Positions 6,794 to 14,622 of a DNA stretch of 64,000 nt are shown in pieces. The notes under the pieces are model-generated. The model was not told the DNA's origin. It saw only the letters and a list, made by a program, of their open reading frames with translations, and did not search any database. The position numbers and the translations under genes are program-made. The stretch is taken from positions 2,294,001 through 2,358,000 of the forward strand of contig NZ_AP028032.1 of NCBI RefSeq assembly GCF_030296935.1. Direction: 5' to 3'. The stretch comes from Coprobacter fastidiosus (GTDB taxonomy: Bacteria; Bacteroidota; Bacteroidia; Bacteroidales; Coprobacteraceae). The stretch's first letter is position 1, and the number at the start of each line of letters is the position of its first letter.

Positions 6794-9106
6794 TCAGTTT
6801 ACTATTAATATTTTGGTAACGACACCTTCTTTTCCATTGCTGGATGAAGCAAATACCAAATATACTCCTGTTTTCACCCTATCTCCGTTTCTGTTCAATC
6901 CGTTCCAAACCATTTGGCCGCCTTCCGAATAATCTTGATAAATAAGATTTCCGGTAGTATCGGTAATTTTGACTAAAGATCTTTCCTGTAATCCTGTAAT
7001 TGTTATAACTCCTGTATAATCAGGACGAACAGGATTAGGAAATGCATATACGTTGGAGAAATCTTCCTTGGGTTCGGTCGCATCGGAACGGTAAGAAACC
7101 AATCCTTTTTCAGTTCCGAAAAATACCTCTCCGGTAGTTTTATTTATGGCTATCGAGAGAACATTATTCGAAGGCAATATACTATTGTCCATATTAAAGT
7201 GGTGTATGGTTTCAAGACCATCTTCACTAACCAAATATACTCCCGATGATTGGGTAGCTATCCATTTGCGGTTAGCTCCGTCTACAGCGATATATTGTAT
7301 ATTTTCATCATTTAGAAGTAAATCTGCCGCGTTTGTTCCGTCATTTCTCGGTATTTTTATCCGTGTACATCTAAAGTCCGATTGCATGAAATTGTCAGGA
7401 TTATTTAATACGATAGGCCCTCTGTTTGTTCCTATCCATAACTGTCCGTTTCTGTCTTCTGCAGCACAAATAAAGTCGTTTCCGTCTATCTGTTTATTAT
7501 CCTGATCCGAAAAAGTCGAAAATTTTCGGGTCTGGTCATCACTCATATTTTCCAAAGTATTATTCGTATTAAAAGCGAAAACAAAGGATGTTTTAGGAAC
7601 AATAACCCATTTAGAAGAAGAATGTTTACATAATATTATTTGTTCGGTATATTGTTGTGTTACTATGTCGGGATAATTAAGTTTTATCCAATTTCCGTCT
7701 TTTTTCATGACAAGAATACCGGGTGTACTGTAATTTATCATCCACAGGTTTTTAGATGAATCAAAATTCAAACAATTTACTTTATGACTCCATCCACCGG
7801 AAATAGGAGAATTATCTTCTGTTCCATTCCAATGGGTGTCATATTGCTTATTTTTGAAACGATATAACCCTTCGAACCATGTTCCTATATAAAAAGTTTC
7901 CGGATCTTCAGGATCTTCGGCAATATTGTAAGTCGTACAAAATTTTATATCCGGATGTATGGTCGTAGGGATATTGTCAGTTTCTATATTAGACCATTTA
8001 TTATTTTCGTAAATCGATATGTGGGAATCTATGTATTGGTCATAAATATTTTTACTGCCTACCCCCTGTGTACTGACATATAATTTGCCGTTGTCGGTCA
8101 TAGTCAAAAAATAGGGAATATTGACAGTCGAGTAATTGAGGTTGTCTATATTTTTAGATTGCTGGAAAGATTCGTTGCTTCTTTTAAATGCGGCAATGCC
8201 TTTTTTATGCAATATCCAATATGTATTTTGTCTATTATTCATACTTACATCTATCGGAACAATATCCGACATATTGTAATCAGAATAAATGATTTCATCG
8301 GTTTTGTTATTGTTTTTATCATATACTATTATGTTATTTGTTCCGCAGGCCATATAGCCGGTATTCGTTTCTTTTATAGAGGATATATTACCTTTATTGT
8401 AAATAGCGGTAGAATTACTTTCCGTATCGAAGTAAATGATATTTTTATTAGTATCTAACATCCACATTCCGTTTTCTAAAGAAAGCAATTGAGTGCCTTC
8501 GGTCGAATAGCATTTTTCCCAATTGTCGAAATCATATAATACATCATCCAATTTACAGCGATAAAGCCCCTCTCCTTGTACCAGACAATAAAAGTATTCT
8601 CCCATTACTGTGGCAGAATTAATGGCTTTATTAAAATTATAAGTTGTTTTTATCTCTTTTTTGGGAACATTCAATATAACGATACCGAAATCTGTAGAAA
8701 GATATATTTCATCTTTATAGAAAGTTATGTCATTGATATTTTTAGAAGAAGTTATGGCTGTATTTTTTATGTAAGGTATGTTATATACCGATTCCCCTAT
8801 TATAAGATCTATATTGCTGTTTGTATAAGCAATTGTCAATATATCGTGTTCATCGTTATATTTTATAAGTTTTATATCGTTGTCGAATAATATATTCAAC
8901 CGGTTCAATTCCCTGAATTCTTCGTCTTCTTTACCATAAGAAAACAAATATCCGTCCGAAAGAAAATATATTTTATCTTTCGTTTCCGTTATTTGTGAAG
9001 GTGTAAGAAATACCGGATAAATTTTCCATGCTCCTACTTCTGTCTGGGCGAAAGACAGAAGAGAATAAAGTAATATACCGACAAAAAAGAATAATTTCTT
9101 CGTCAT
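6794..9106 (-). CDS. porZ: PorZ-like type IX secretion system protein with C-terminal sorting domain
   Basis: This 770-residue protein is close to the length of Porphyromonas gingivalis PorZ. It has a signal peptide (MTKKLFFFVGILLYSLLSFAQ), then two beta-propeller regions made of repeated blades (IYFLSDGYLFSY, LWMINYSTPGILVMK, LWIGTNRGPIVLN, VFFGTEKGLVSYR). It ends with a T9SS type A sorting domain (FPNPVRPDYTGVI, then GVYLVFASSSNGKEG and TKILIV). PorZ belongs to the surface attachment complex that anchors T9SS cargo to A-LPS. The gene follows rdgB on the same strand, 18 bp apart. Similar two-component-regulator-type propeller proteins exist, so the PorZ name is an inference from length, start and CTD. 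Confidence 0.75.
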   Translation of the reverse strand: MTKKLFFFVGILLYSLLSFAQTEVGAWKIYPVFLTPSQITETKDKIYFLSDGYLFSYGKEDEEFRELNRLNILFDNDIKLIKYNDEHDILTIAYTNSNIDLIIGESVYNIPYIKNTAITSSKNINDITFYKDEIYLSTDFGIVILNVPKKEIKTTYNFNKAINSATVMGEYFYCLVQGEGLYRCKLDDVLYDFDNWEKCYSTEGTQLLSLENGMWMLDTNKNIIYFDTESNSTAIYNKGNISSIKETNTGYMACGTNNIIVYDKNNNKTDEIIYSDYNMSDIVPIDVSMNNRQNTYWILHKKGIAAFKRSNESFQQSKNIDNLNYSTVNIPYFLTMTDNGKLYVSTQGVGSKNIYDQYIDSHISIYENNKWSNIETDNIPTTIHPDIKFCTTYNIAEDPEDPETFYIGTWFEGLYRFKNKQYDTHWNGTEDNSPISGGWSHKVNCLNFDSSKNLWMINYSTPGILVMKKDGNWIKLNYPDIVTQQYTEQIILCKHSSSKWVIVPKTSFVFAFNTNNTLENMSDDQTRKFSTFSDQDNKQIDGNDFICAAEDRNGQLWIGTNRGPIVLNNPDNFMQSDFRCTRIKIPRNDGTNAADLLLNDENIQYIAVDGANRKWIATQSSGVYLVSEDGLETIHHFNMDNSILPSNNVLSIAINKTTGEVFFGTEKGLVSYRSDATEPKEDFSNVYAFPNPVRPDYTGVITITGLQERSLVKITDTTGNLIYQDYSEGGQMVWNGLNRNGDRVKTGVYLVFASSSNGKEGVVTKILIVN

Positions 9107-9124
9107 AATCGAGGTACTCTTTTT

Positions 9125-9706
9125 TTATTGTATAGATTGCAAAAAGTTTATAAGTTTCTTTACAGCTAAGGCTCTGTGACTTATTTTGTTTTTTATGTCA
9201 TTTCCTAACTCTGCGAATGTTTGAGTATATCCGTCCGGTACAAATATAGGATCGTATCCGAATCCTGATTCTCCTTTTTTTTCTGTGATTATTTCTCCTT
9301 CTATTTTTCCTTCGAAAAGATATTCGTTGTTACCTGTTATTAATGCTATGCAAGTTCTGAAACAGGCTGAACGATCGTTTTTGCCCTTTAAATTTTCAAG
9401 GACTTTTTGCATATTTTTCTCTGAGTTATGATCGTTTCCGGCATATCGGGCCGAATATACTCCGGGTTCGTTATTTAAGGACTTTATTTCGAGCCCCGTA
9501 TCGTCTGCAAAACAGTCGTAACCGTATTTTTCTTTTATATATCGAGCTTTAATAAGTGCATTTTCTTCTATCGTACTTCCGGTTTCAGGGATGTCTTCAT
9601 GACAATTTATATCATCGAGGCTTAAAATATTCAATGCATTATCAAGAATGTTCCTGATTTCTTCTAATTTATGCTTATTATTTGTTGCGAAGACGATTTG
9701 TTTCAT
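9125..9706 (-). CDS. rdgB: Non-canonical purine NTP pyrophosphatase (RdgB/HAM1)
   Basis: This 193-residue Maf/HAM1-fold enzyme hydrolyses dITP, ITP and XTP to monophosphates, cleaning the nucleotide pool. The start at 9706 gives the family's typical N-terminus, [12 protein letters not shown] (triphosphate loop). Further landmarks are [10 protein letters not shown] near residue 68, GVYSARYAG, and the C-terminal [10 protein letters not shown] and ISHRALA. The reading frame stays open another 36 codons upstream, but that extension is low-complexity and overlaps the promoter, so I excluded it. It is co-directional with porZ. A mobile element begins roughly 100 bp upstream of the start codon. Confidence 0.96.
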   Translation of the reverse strand: MKQIVFATNNKHKLEEIRNILDNALNILSLDDINCHEDIPETGSTIEENALIKARYIKEKYGYDCFADDTGLEIKSLNNEPGVYSARYAGNDHNSEKNMQKVLENLKGKNDRSACFRTCIALITGNNEYLFEGKIEGEIITEKKGESGFGYDPIFVPDGYTQTFAELGNDIKNKISHRALAVKKLINFLQSIQ

Positions 9707-9769
9707 AATAGAATAACTTATTGTATATAACGTTATAAATAAACTTATTATTGTTAGTTCTTTCTGAAA

Positions 9770-9777
9770 CAAAAGTA
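9770..9777 (-). promoter_or_regulatory. -7 box of the rdgB promoter
   Basis: On the minus strand TACTTTTG matches TAnnTTTG, 63 bp from the rdgB start codon. No TTTG occurs 19-21 bp further upstream; that position (about 9797-9800) reads TTTT and abuts the presumed left end of the mobile element. Confidence 0.45.
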
Positions 9778-9811
9778 TAAAATAAACACATAGCGAAAAA
9801 GTAAATTTGGG

Positions 9812-9854
9812 CAAAGCGTAGCGAATTAGCTGATAGAGTGTTCGTTACGCTTTG
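9812..9854. repeat. 14-bp inverted repeat near the left end of the element
   Basis: CAAAGCGTAGCGAA (9812-9825) is mirrored by TTCGTTACGCTTTG (9841-9854) with one mismatch and a 15-nt loop. It lies just inside the presumed left end. An imperfect relative of its left arm (AATTCGCACGGTTGC) occurs in opposite orientation at 16301-16315 near the other end. Likely roles are recombinase binding or transcriptional insulation from rdgB. Confidence 0.55.
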
Positions 9855-9891
9855 TTTTTCTATGGGGCAGAGCCAACGAAATACCACCTCG

Positions 9892-9925
9892 AAGCCAAAC
9901 AGCGCAGAAGTTCAGTTACCACCTC
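9892..9925. repeat. Paired TACCACCTC repeats (possible integrase arm sites)
   Basis: The 9-mer TACCACCTC occurs at 9892-9900 and 9917-9925, 25 bp apart. A related GTTACCACT lies at 16322-16330 near the other end. Iterated short motifs at both ends of an integrase-borne element are typical of arm-type binding sites, but this is inference. The rest of 9707-10048 holds no gene; a -7-like TAATTTTG at 9984-9991 may drive the integrase. Confidence 0.4.
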
Positions 9926-10048
9926 ATTACCCCCGTAACGGGTGTGAATTTCTTGCTAAATGGTTCTGTTTCTGTGATTTGCGTAATTTTGCATAGCAGT
10001 CGGTAACTCACTAATAACTAATTTTGTAACCAAAAAAAGGAGTGAGTT

Positions 10049-11281
10049 ATGCGAAGTACATTCAAGGTATTATTTTACGTGAAGAAAGGCAGCGAGAAGC
10101 CGAACGGCAACCTGCCTTTAATGTGCCGTATCACGGTGGACGGCGAGATTAAACAGTTCAGTTGCAAGATGGACGTTCCCCCACGGTTGTGGGACGTGAA
10201 AAACAGCCGTGCTTCGGGCAAGAGCGTCGAAGCGCAGAGAATCAACCTTGCGGTAGATAAAATCCGTGTGGAGGTAAACCGCCGCTATCAAGAGTTAATG
10301 CAGACGGACGGATATGTTACCGCCGCCAAACTCAAAGACGCCTATCTTGGTATCGGCATCAAGCAGGAAACCTTGCTGAAGCTGTTCGAGCAGCACAACG
10401 CCGAGTTTGAGAAGAAAGTCGGGCACAGCAGGGCGCAGGGTACATTTACCCGTTATCGGACGGTCTGCAACCATATTCGGGAGTTCCTGCCCCATACCTA
10501 CAAGCGTGAGGACATCCCGTTAAAGGAACTCAACCTCACGTTCATCAACGATTTCGAGTATTTTCTGCGCACGGAGAAGAAATGCCGCACCAATACCGTG
10601 TGGGGCTACATGATTGCGTTGAAGCACATCGTTTCGATAGCGAGAAACGACGGACGTTTGCCGTTCAATCCCTTTGCCGGATATATCAACTCTCCCGAAA
10701 GCGTGGATAGGGGCTACCTCACCCAAACGGAGATACAGACGCTCATGGACGCACCCATGAAGAATGCCACCCATGAACTTGTACGGGACTTGTTCGTCTT
10801 TTCGGTGTTCACGGGTTTGGCGTATTCGGACGTGAAGAACCTCACCGCCGACCACCTGCAAACATTCTTCGACGGCAACCTTTGGATAATCACCCGAAGA
10901 AAGAAGACCAACACCGAATCGAACATCCGTCTTTTGGACGTTCCCAAGTGTATCATAGAGAAATACAAGGGACTGGCTCGGGACGGTCATGTTTTCCCCG
11001 TTCCGAGTAACGGCAGTTGCAACAAGATACTCAAAGAGATAGGCAGACAATGCGGCTTCAAGGTACGTTTGACCTACCATGTTGCAAGACACACGAACGC
11101 CACGACCGTGCTTCTGTCGCACGGCGTACCCATCGAAACGGTGAGCCGTCTTTTGGGGCATACCAACATAAAGACCACCCAAATTTACGCCAAAATCACC
11201 GCCCAGAAGATAAGCCAAGACATGGAAACCCTGTCGCACAAGTTGGAGGATATGGAGAAGAATATCTGCCGAGCCATCTAA
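10049..11281 (+). CDS. Tyrosine recombinase/integrase of Bacteroidetes type
   Basis: This 410-residue site-specific recombinase has an N-terminal arm-binding domain (about residues 1-95), a SAM-like core-binding domain (about 105-205) and a catalytic domain. Visible catalytic residues are H344-x2-R347 (HVAR), H371 (LLGHTNIKTTQIY) and the nucleophile Y380. The position of the first catalytic Arg reads FTGLAYSD, with A258 in place of Arg. Loss of this residue is known in the IntDOT-type integrases of Bacteroidetes. It is expected to integrate and excise the surrounding element. ATG at 10049 follows an AAGGAG tract at 10037-10042. Codon use is G/C-rich, unlike the host genes. Confidence 0.93.
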   Translation: MRSTFKVLFYVKKGSEKPNGNLPLMCRITVDGEIKQFSCKMDVPPRLWDVKNSRASGKSVEAQRINLAVDKIRVEVNRRYQELMQTDGYVTAAKLKDAYLGIGIKQETLLKLFEQHNAEFEKKVGHSRAQGTFTRYRTVCNHIREFLPHTYKREDIPLKELNLTFINDFEYFLRTEKKCRTNTVWGYMIALKHIVSIARNDGRLPFNPFAGYINSPESVDRGYLTQTEIQTLMDAPMKNATHELVRDLFVFSVFTGLAYSDVKNLTADHLQTFFDGNLWIITRRKKTNTESNIRLLDVPKCIIEKYKGLARDGHVFPVPSNGSCNKILKEIGRQCGFKVRLTYHVARHTNATTVLLSHGVPIETVSRLLGHTNIKTTQIYAKITAQKISQDMETLSHKLEDMEKNICRAI

Positions 11282-11298
11282 TTAAAAACAGAATCCCG

Positions 11299-11691
11299 AT
11301 GAAAGAAGAAAGGAACATTATCACGATGGACGGGCAGGGCAATATCTCCCTGCCGAGCGATATAGGTGCAACCGCCATGACCGAGCGGGAAATCTGCGAA
11401 CTGTTCGGGGTTATCGCCCCGACGGTTCGGGCAGGGATAAAGGCACTCTGCAAAAGCGGAGTTTTGAAAGAGTACGGCATAAAACGCCTTATCCGCTTAC
11501 CGGAGAGAAGTTACATCGAGGTTTACAACCTCGAAACGATAGCCGCCCTCGCTTTCCGTATCGAGTCGTTCGGGGCGGCGAAAGTCCGCAGGGCATTATT
11601 AGAGAGGATTATACACGGGCGAAAAGAGAAAACGACGGTATTCGTGTCGGTTGTTTCGGACGGCAAGCCCAACAGCCGTTGGAAAGCATGA
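11299..11691 (+). CDS. Small helix-turn-helix DNA-binding protein of the mobile element
   Basis: This 130-residue protein starts at ATG 11299, 17 bp after the integrase stop; the longer frame upstream of it is a shadow of the integrase gene. Residues about 32-60 (TEREICELFGVIAPTVRAGIKALCKSG) look like a helix-turn-helix. The following segment (RLPERSYIEVYNLETIAALAFRI) is common in small proteins next to Bacteroides integrases and mobilization genes. A likely role is regulation of integration/excision or of mobilization genes, possibly through the 8-bp repeats directly downstream. No enzymatic motif is seen. Confidence 0.7.
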   Translation: MKEERNIITMDGQGNISLPSDIGATAMTEREICELFGVIAPTVRAGIKALCKSGVLKEYGIKRLIRLPERSYIEVYNLETIAALAFRIESFGAAKVRRALLERIIHGRKEKTTVFVSVVSDGKPNSRWKA

Positions 11692-11699
11692 TGATACAC

Positions 11700-11763
11700 C
11701 AACATATCAACATACCAACATGCAAACGTACCAACATACCGGCATGCAAACATGCAAACCTAT
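11700..11763. repeat. Eight tandem 8-bp repeats (consensus CAACATRC)
   Basis: From 11700 the sequence falls into eight successive octamers: CAACATAT, CAACATAC, CAACATGC, AAACGTAC, CAACATAC, CGGCATGC, AAACATGC, AAACCTAT. The 8-bp phase is unbroken. They begin 9 bp after the small DNA-binding protein gene. A 6-bp inverted repeat (TATCAC/GTGATA, 11761-11776) adjoins them. They may be iteron-like protein binding sites or an expandable microsatellite. Confidence 0.75.
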
Positions 11764-11890
11764 CACTATGGTGATATATATTGCAGGTTCTATTCCTCTT
11801 TTCAGAGGAAAGCGGAGCAATCATTTCCGTTTACAAAGGCAAAGCAAGCACGGGGCTTTATGTCGGCTAAAAGGTCAGGCGGCTGCGCCG

Positions 11891-11941
11891 TTTCCCGATA
11901 AATCTTCCTCTCGCTTCGCTGCGAGCGTATTTATCGGGAAA
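11891..11941. other. Large nested hairpin upstream of the relaxase gene
   Basis: A perfect 13-bp outer stem (TTTCCCGATAAAT, 11891-11903, with 11929-11941) encloses an inner 5-bp stem (CTCGC/GCGAG, 11910-11914 with 11921-11925). It lies in the 608-bp gene-free stretch 11692-12299 between the DNA-binding protein and the MobV gene, where an origin of transfer is expected. It could instead be a terminator or single-strand origin. The open frames across this stretch are G/C-rich shadows. Confidence 0.55.
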
Positions 11942-12137
11942 ACCTTGTATCCGACCGCCCCGTGCAAAAGAGCCTTTGAAAACGGAAACGACCGCCCCGC
12001 CGCCCACCACCGACCGAAAGGGAAAAATAATAAGGTGGGGTTATACGGGTAAGCAGACGGCAGGGACAGCCATAGCCGAAAGGCAGACGGGCAGACGGAC
12101 GACACGCCGCAGGGTATTTACGGAGAAAATACCGTAG

Positions 12138-12195
12138 CTTATTAGGGAATTTTCCGAGCCGCAATACTACGTATCGCTGAAAATTCCCCAATAAG
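12138..12195. other. 17-bp inverted repeat just upstream of the relaxase gene (oriT candidate)
   Basis: CTTATTAGGGAATTTTC (12138-12154) pairs with GAAAATTCCCCAATAAG (12179-12195) with one mismatch and a 24-nt loop. MobV relaxases nick next to inverted repeats directly upstream of their own genes, and this is the closest strong one, 105 bp before the start codon. Direct repeats of GGCAGACGG lie further upstream at about 12082-12099. Confidence 0.5.
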
Positions 12196-12299
12196 GCAAG
12201 GGGCAAGCCCCTCTGCACACCCCATCGGGGACGGCATTTGCCGCCCCCGAAGATACAAAAAATCATTGTTTCACAAGCCAAAAAAGAAAGGAAGAATAT

Positions 12300-13661
12300 A
12301 TGGGTTTCGTAGTTTTACACATGGAAAAGGCGCACGGCGGCGACAGCGGAACGACCGCACATATCGAGCGTTTCATCATACCGAAGAACGCCGACCCCAC
12401 ACGCACACACCTAAACCGCAGGCTCATCGAATACCCCGACGGGGTGAAAGACCGTTCGGCGGCTATACAGCAGAGATTAGAAGAAGCGGGGCTGACACGC
12501 AAAATCGGAAGCAACCAAGTACGGGCTATCCGCATCAACGTGTCGGGAACGCACGAGGATATGAAGCGGATAGAGGAAGAGGGGCGTTTGGACGAGTGGT
12601 GCGCCGACAATCTGAAATACTTCGCCGACACGTTCGGAAAGGAGAACATCGTGGCGGCTCACCTGCACAGGGACGAGGAAACGCCGCACATACACGTTAC
12701 GCTCGTCCCCATCGTCAAGGGAGAGCGAAAGCGCAGGAAAAGGGAGGAACAGGCGAAGAAGCGATACCGCAAGAAGCCGACCGACACCGTGAGGCTGTGC
12801 GCAGACGATATTATGACACGGCTGAAATTAAAATCCTATCAAGATACCTATGCCGAAGCGATGGCGAAATACGGGCTGCAAAGGGGCATAGACGGCTCGA
12901 AGGCTCGCCACAAGTCCACGCAGCAGTATTATCGGGATATACAGAAACTCGCCGACAATCTCAAAGCGGAAGTGGTGGACTTGCAGCAGCAGAAAGAAAT
13001 GGCACGGGAGGAACTAAGACGGGCGAAAAAAGAAATACAGACCGAGAAGCTGAAAGGGGCGGCAACCACCGCAGCCGCCAACATCGCCGAGAGCGTCGGT
13101 TCTCTTTTCGGCAGTAACAAGGTCAAGACGCTGGAAAGGGAGAACACCGCCCTGCATAGGGAGGTAGCCGACCACGAGGAAACCATCGAAGCCCTGCAAG
13201 ACAGAATACAGACCATGCAGGCAGACCACAGCAGGGAGATACGGGAAATGCAGCAAAAGCACGGCAGGGAGATAGCAGACAAGGACACAAGGCACAAGCA
13301 GGAAATATCGTTTCTGAAAACGGTAATCGCAAGGGCGGCGGCATGGTTTCCCTATTTCCGTGAAATGCTCCGTATCGAAAACCTCTGCCGCCTTGTGGGA
13401 TTCGATGAAAGGCAGACCGCAACGCTCGTCAAGGGAAAGCCGTTGGAGTATGCGGGGGAACTCTACTCGGAGGAACACGGACGGAAATTCACGACCGAAA
13501 AGGCAGGGTTTCAAGTGCTGAAAGACCCCACGGACGGGACGAGACTGGTTCTTGCCATTGACCGAAAGCCCATTGCCGAGTGGTTCAAGGAACAGTTCGA
13601 GAAGTTAAGGCAGAACATTCGCCGACCTATACAGCTACAAAGGAAAAACAGAGGAATTTAA
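12300..13661 (+). CDS. MobV-family relaxase (Pre/Mob)
   Basis: This 453-residue mobilization protein nicks the origin of transfer and pilots the strand into a recipient using a helper conjugation system. The metal-binding motif H121-x-H123-x-D125-x4-H130-x-H132 is intact. H21 (HIERF) and N39 (HLNRRL) match the N-terminal conserved residues of MobV enzymes, where a histidine is the likely nucleophile. Residues about 215-330 are a long coiled coil (LKAEVVDLQQQKEMAREE onward), and a small C-terminal domain follows. Strong G/C-rich codon use creates long false frames on both strands. The candidate oriT hairpins lie immediately upstream. Confidence 0.93.
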   Translation: MGFVVLHMEKAHGGDSGTTAHIERFIIPKNADPTRTHLNRRLIEYPDGVKDRSAAIQQRLEEAGLTRKIGSNQVRAIRINVSGTHEDMKRIEEEGRLDEWCADNLKYFADTFGKENIVAAHLHRDEETPHIHVTLVPIVKGERKRRKREEQAKKRYRKKPTDTVRLCADDIMTRLKLKSYQDTYAEAMAKYGLQRGIDGSKARHKSTQQYYRDIQKLADNLKAEVVDLQQQKEMAREELRRAKKEIQTEKLKGAATTAAANIAESVGSLFGSNKVKTLERENTALHREVADHEETIEALQDRIQTMQADHSREIREMQQKHGREIADKDTRHKQEISFLKTVIARAAAWFPYFREMLRIENLCRLVGFDERQTATLVKGKPLEYAGELYSEEHGRKFTTEKAGFQVLKDPTDGTRLVLAIDRKPIAEWFKEQFEKLRQNIRRPIQLQRKNRGI

Positions 13662-13747
13662 GAACGAATAATTAGCTATACCTCAGCAATTGAAATCAAA
13701 ACAACCAAATTATTGTGGATTCTTATAGGATAAATCAGTAAAAGTAG

Positions 13748-13755
13748 TACCTTTG
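13748..13755 (+). promoter_or_regulatory. -7 box upstream of the methylase gene
   Basis: TACCTTTG matches TAnnTTTG, 27 bp before the methylase ATG. The best upstream TTG is too far away (32 bp), so the -33 element is weak or absent. It sits at the point where the sequence changes from G/C-rich relaxase to A/T-rich cargo. Confidence 0.45.
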
Positions 13756-13782
13756 TAATTGATATAATAGACTTTATATAAA

Positions 13783-14622
13783 ATGGCTAAGAATAAACTT
13801 GTAGTTCCTTTTTTGAAATGGGTTGGAGGAAAAAGACAACTTATTCCAGAAATTAGAAAGATGTTACCCAAAGGGGTAGCGAATCGTCCCTACTATGAGC
13901 CATTCATCGGAGGCGGAGCTTTATTTTTTGAACTCCAGCCAAAACAAGCAGTTATAAATGATTATAACGAAGAGTTGATCAATGTTTATACGGTTATAAG
14001 GGACAATCCCAATGAACTTATTGAGGATTTAAAGAAACATAAAAATACGTCAGAGTATTTTTATGAAATTCGCTCTATGGATAGGCAACCTCTTTTTAAA
14101 AATCTTACCACTATCGAGCGAGCATCACGGATTATATATCTCAATAAAACTTGCTATAATGGATTATATCGGGTTAATAATGCCGGGGAATTTAATTCCC
14201 CATTTGGGAAATATAAAAATCCAAATATTGTCAATGAGCCTGTAATTAAGGCGGTAAGTAAATATTTAAATTCTGATCGGATTCAAATATCAAATGGTGA
14301 TTATGAGGTAATATTGAGAGATATACCAACAAACTCATTTGTGTATTTAGATCCTCCGTATCATCCTATTTCAGAGAGTTCTAATTTTACAGGATACGTG
14401 CAAGGTGGATGGAGTGAGAGGGATCAGCTTAGGCTAAGAGATGTTTGTAATAGATTAAATAGCAATGGCATAAAATTTCTCCTATCAAATTCTGCATCTA
14501 ATTTTATAAAAGAAATTTATGCGGAATACAATATTCATGTAGTACAGGCAAGTCGTGCTATAAATTCAGATTCTTCTAAAAGAGGGCAAGTTGATGAATT
14601 TTTAATTAGCAATTATGAGTAA
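13783..14622 (+). CDS. Type II DNA adenine N6-methyltransferase (Dam/M.DpnII-like)
   Basis: This 279-residue alpha-class amino-methyltransferase transfers a methyl group from S-adenosylmethionine to adenine N6. The N-terminal FLKWVGGKRQL (about residues 10-20), PFIGGGA motif I (P40-A46) and catalytic D190-P-P-Y193 motif IV follow the order of Dam and M.DpnII. The C-terminal part (GWSERDQLRL, SSKRGQVDEFLI) is also typical. GATC is the commonest target in this family, but GATATC and others occur, so specificity is not assigned. It overlaps the endonuclease start by 8 bp, a normal R-M arrangement. Its A/T-rich codon use contrasts with the element's backbone genes. Confidence 0.93.
   Translation: MAKNKLVVPFLKWVGGKRQLIPEIRKMLPKGVANRPYYEPFIGGGALFFELQPKQAVINDYNEELINVYTVIRDNPNELIEDLKKHKNTSEYFYEIRSMDRQPLFKNLTTIERASRIIYLNKTCYNGLYRVNNAGEFNSPFGKYKNPNIVNEPVIKAVSKYLNSDRIQISNGDYEVILRDIPTNSFVYLDPPYHPISESSNFTGYVQGGWSERDQLRLRDVCNRLNSNGIKFLLSNSASNFIKEIYAEYNIHVVQASRAINSDSSKRGQVDEFLISNYE

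Noticed and set aside
9707-9814. 36-codon N-terminal extension of RdgB
   Set aside because: The conserved HAM1 start is at 9706; the extension is hydrophobic low-complexity text covering the promoter.
9983-9992. GTAATTTTGC and, at 16246-16255, GTATATTTGC as definite attachment cores
   Set aside because: The pattern also matches the Bacteroidetes -7 promoter box (TAnnTTTG) plus C, and sequence with element-like composition and motifs lies outside both. Kept only as an alternative.
10520-11239. 239-codon minus-strand frame across the integrase gene
   Set aside because: A shadow of the G/C-rich integrase codons; the integrase motifs on the plus strand are unambiguous.
11700-11763. CRISPR-like array
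   Set aside because: The repeats are 8 bp with no spacers and there are no cas genes in the window.
11651-12052. 133-codon frame between the DNA-binding protein and relaxase genes
   Set aside because: It translates the 8-bp repeats and the hairpin and overlaps the end of the previous gene; no protein-like pattern.
12266-13117. 283-codon plus-strand frame overlapping the relaxase
   Set aside because: Arg/Gly-rich shadow of the MobV frame with no recognisable motif; several minus-strand frames in the same stretch are likewise shadows.
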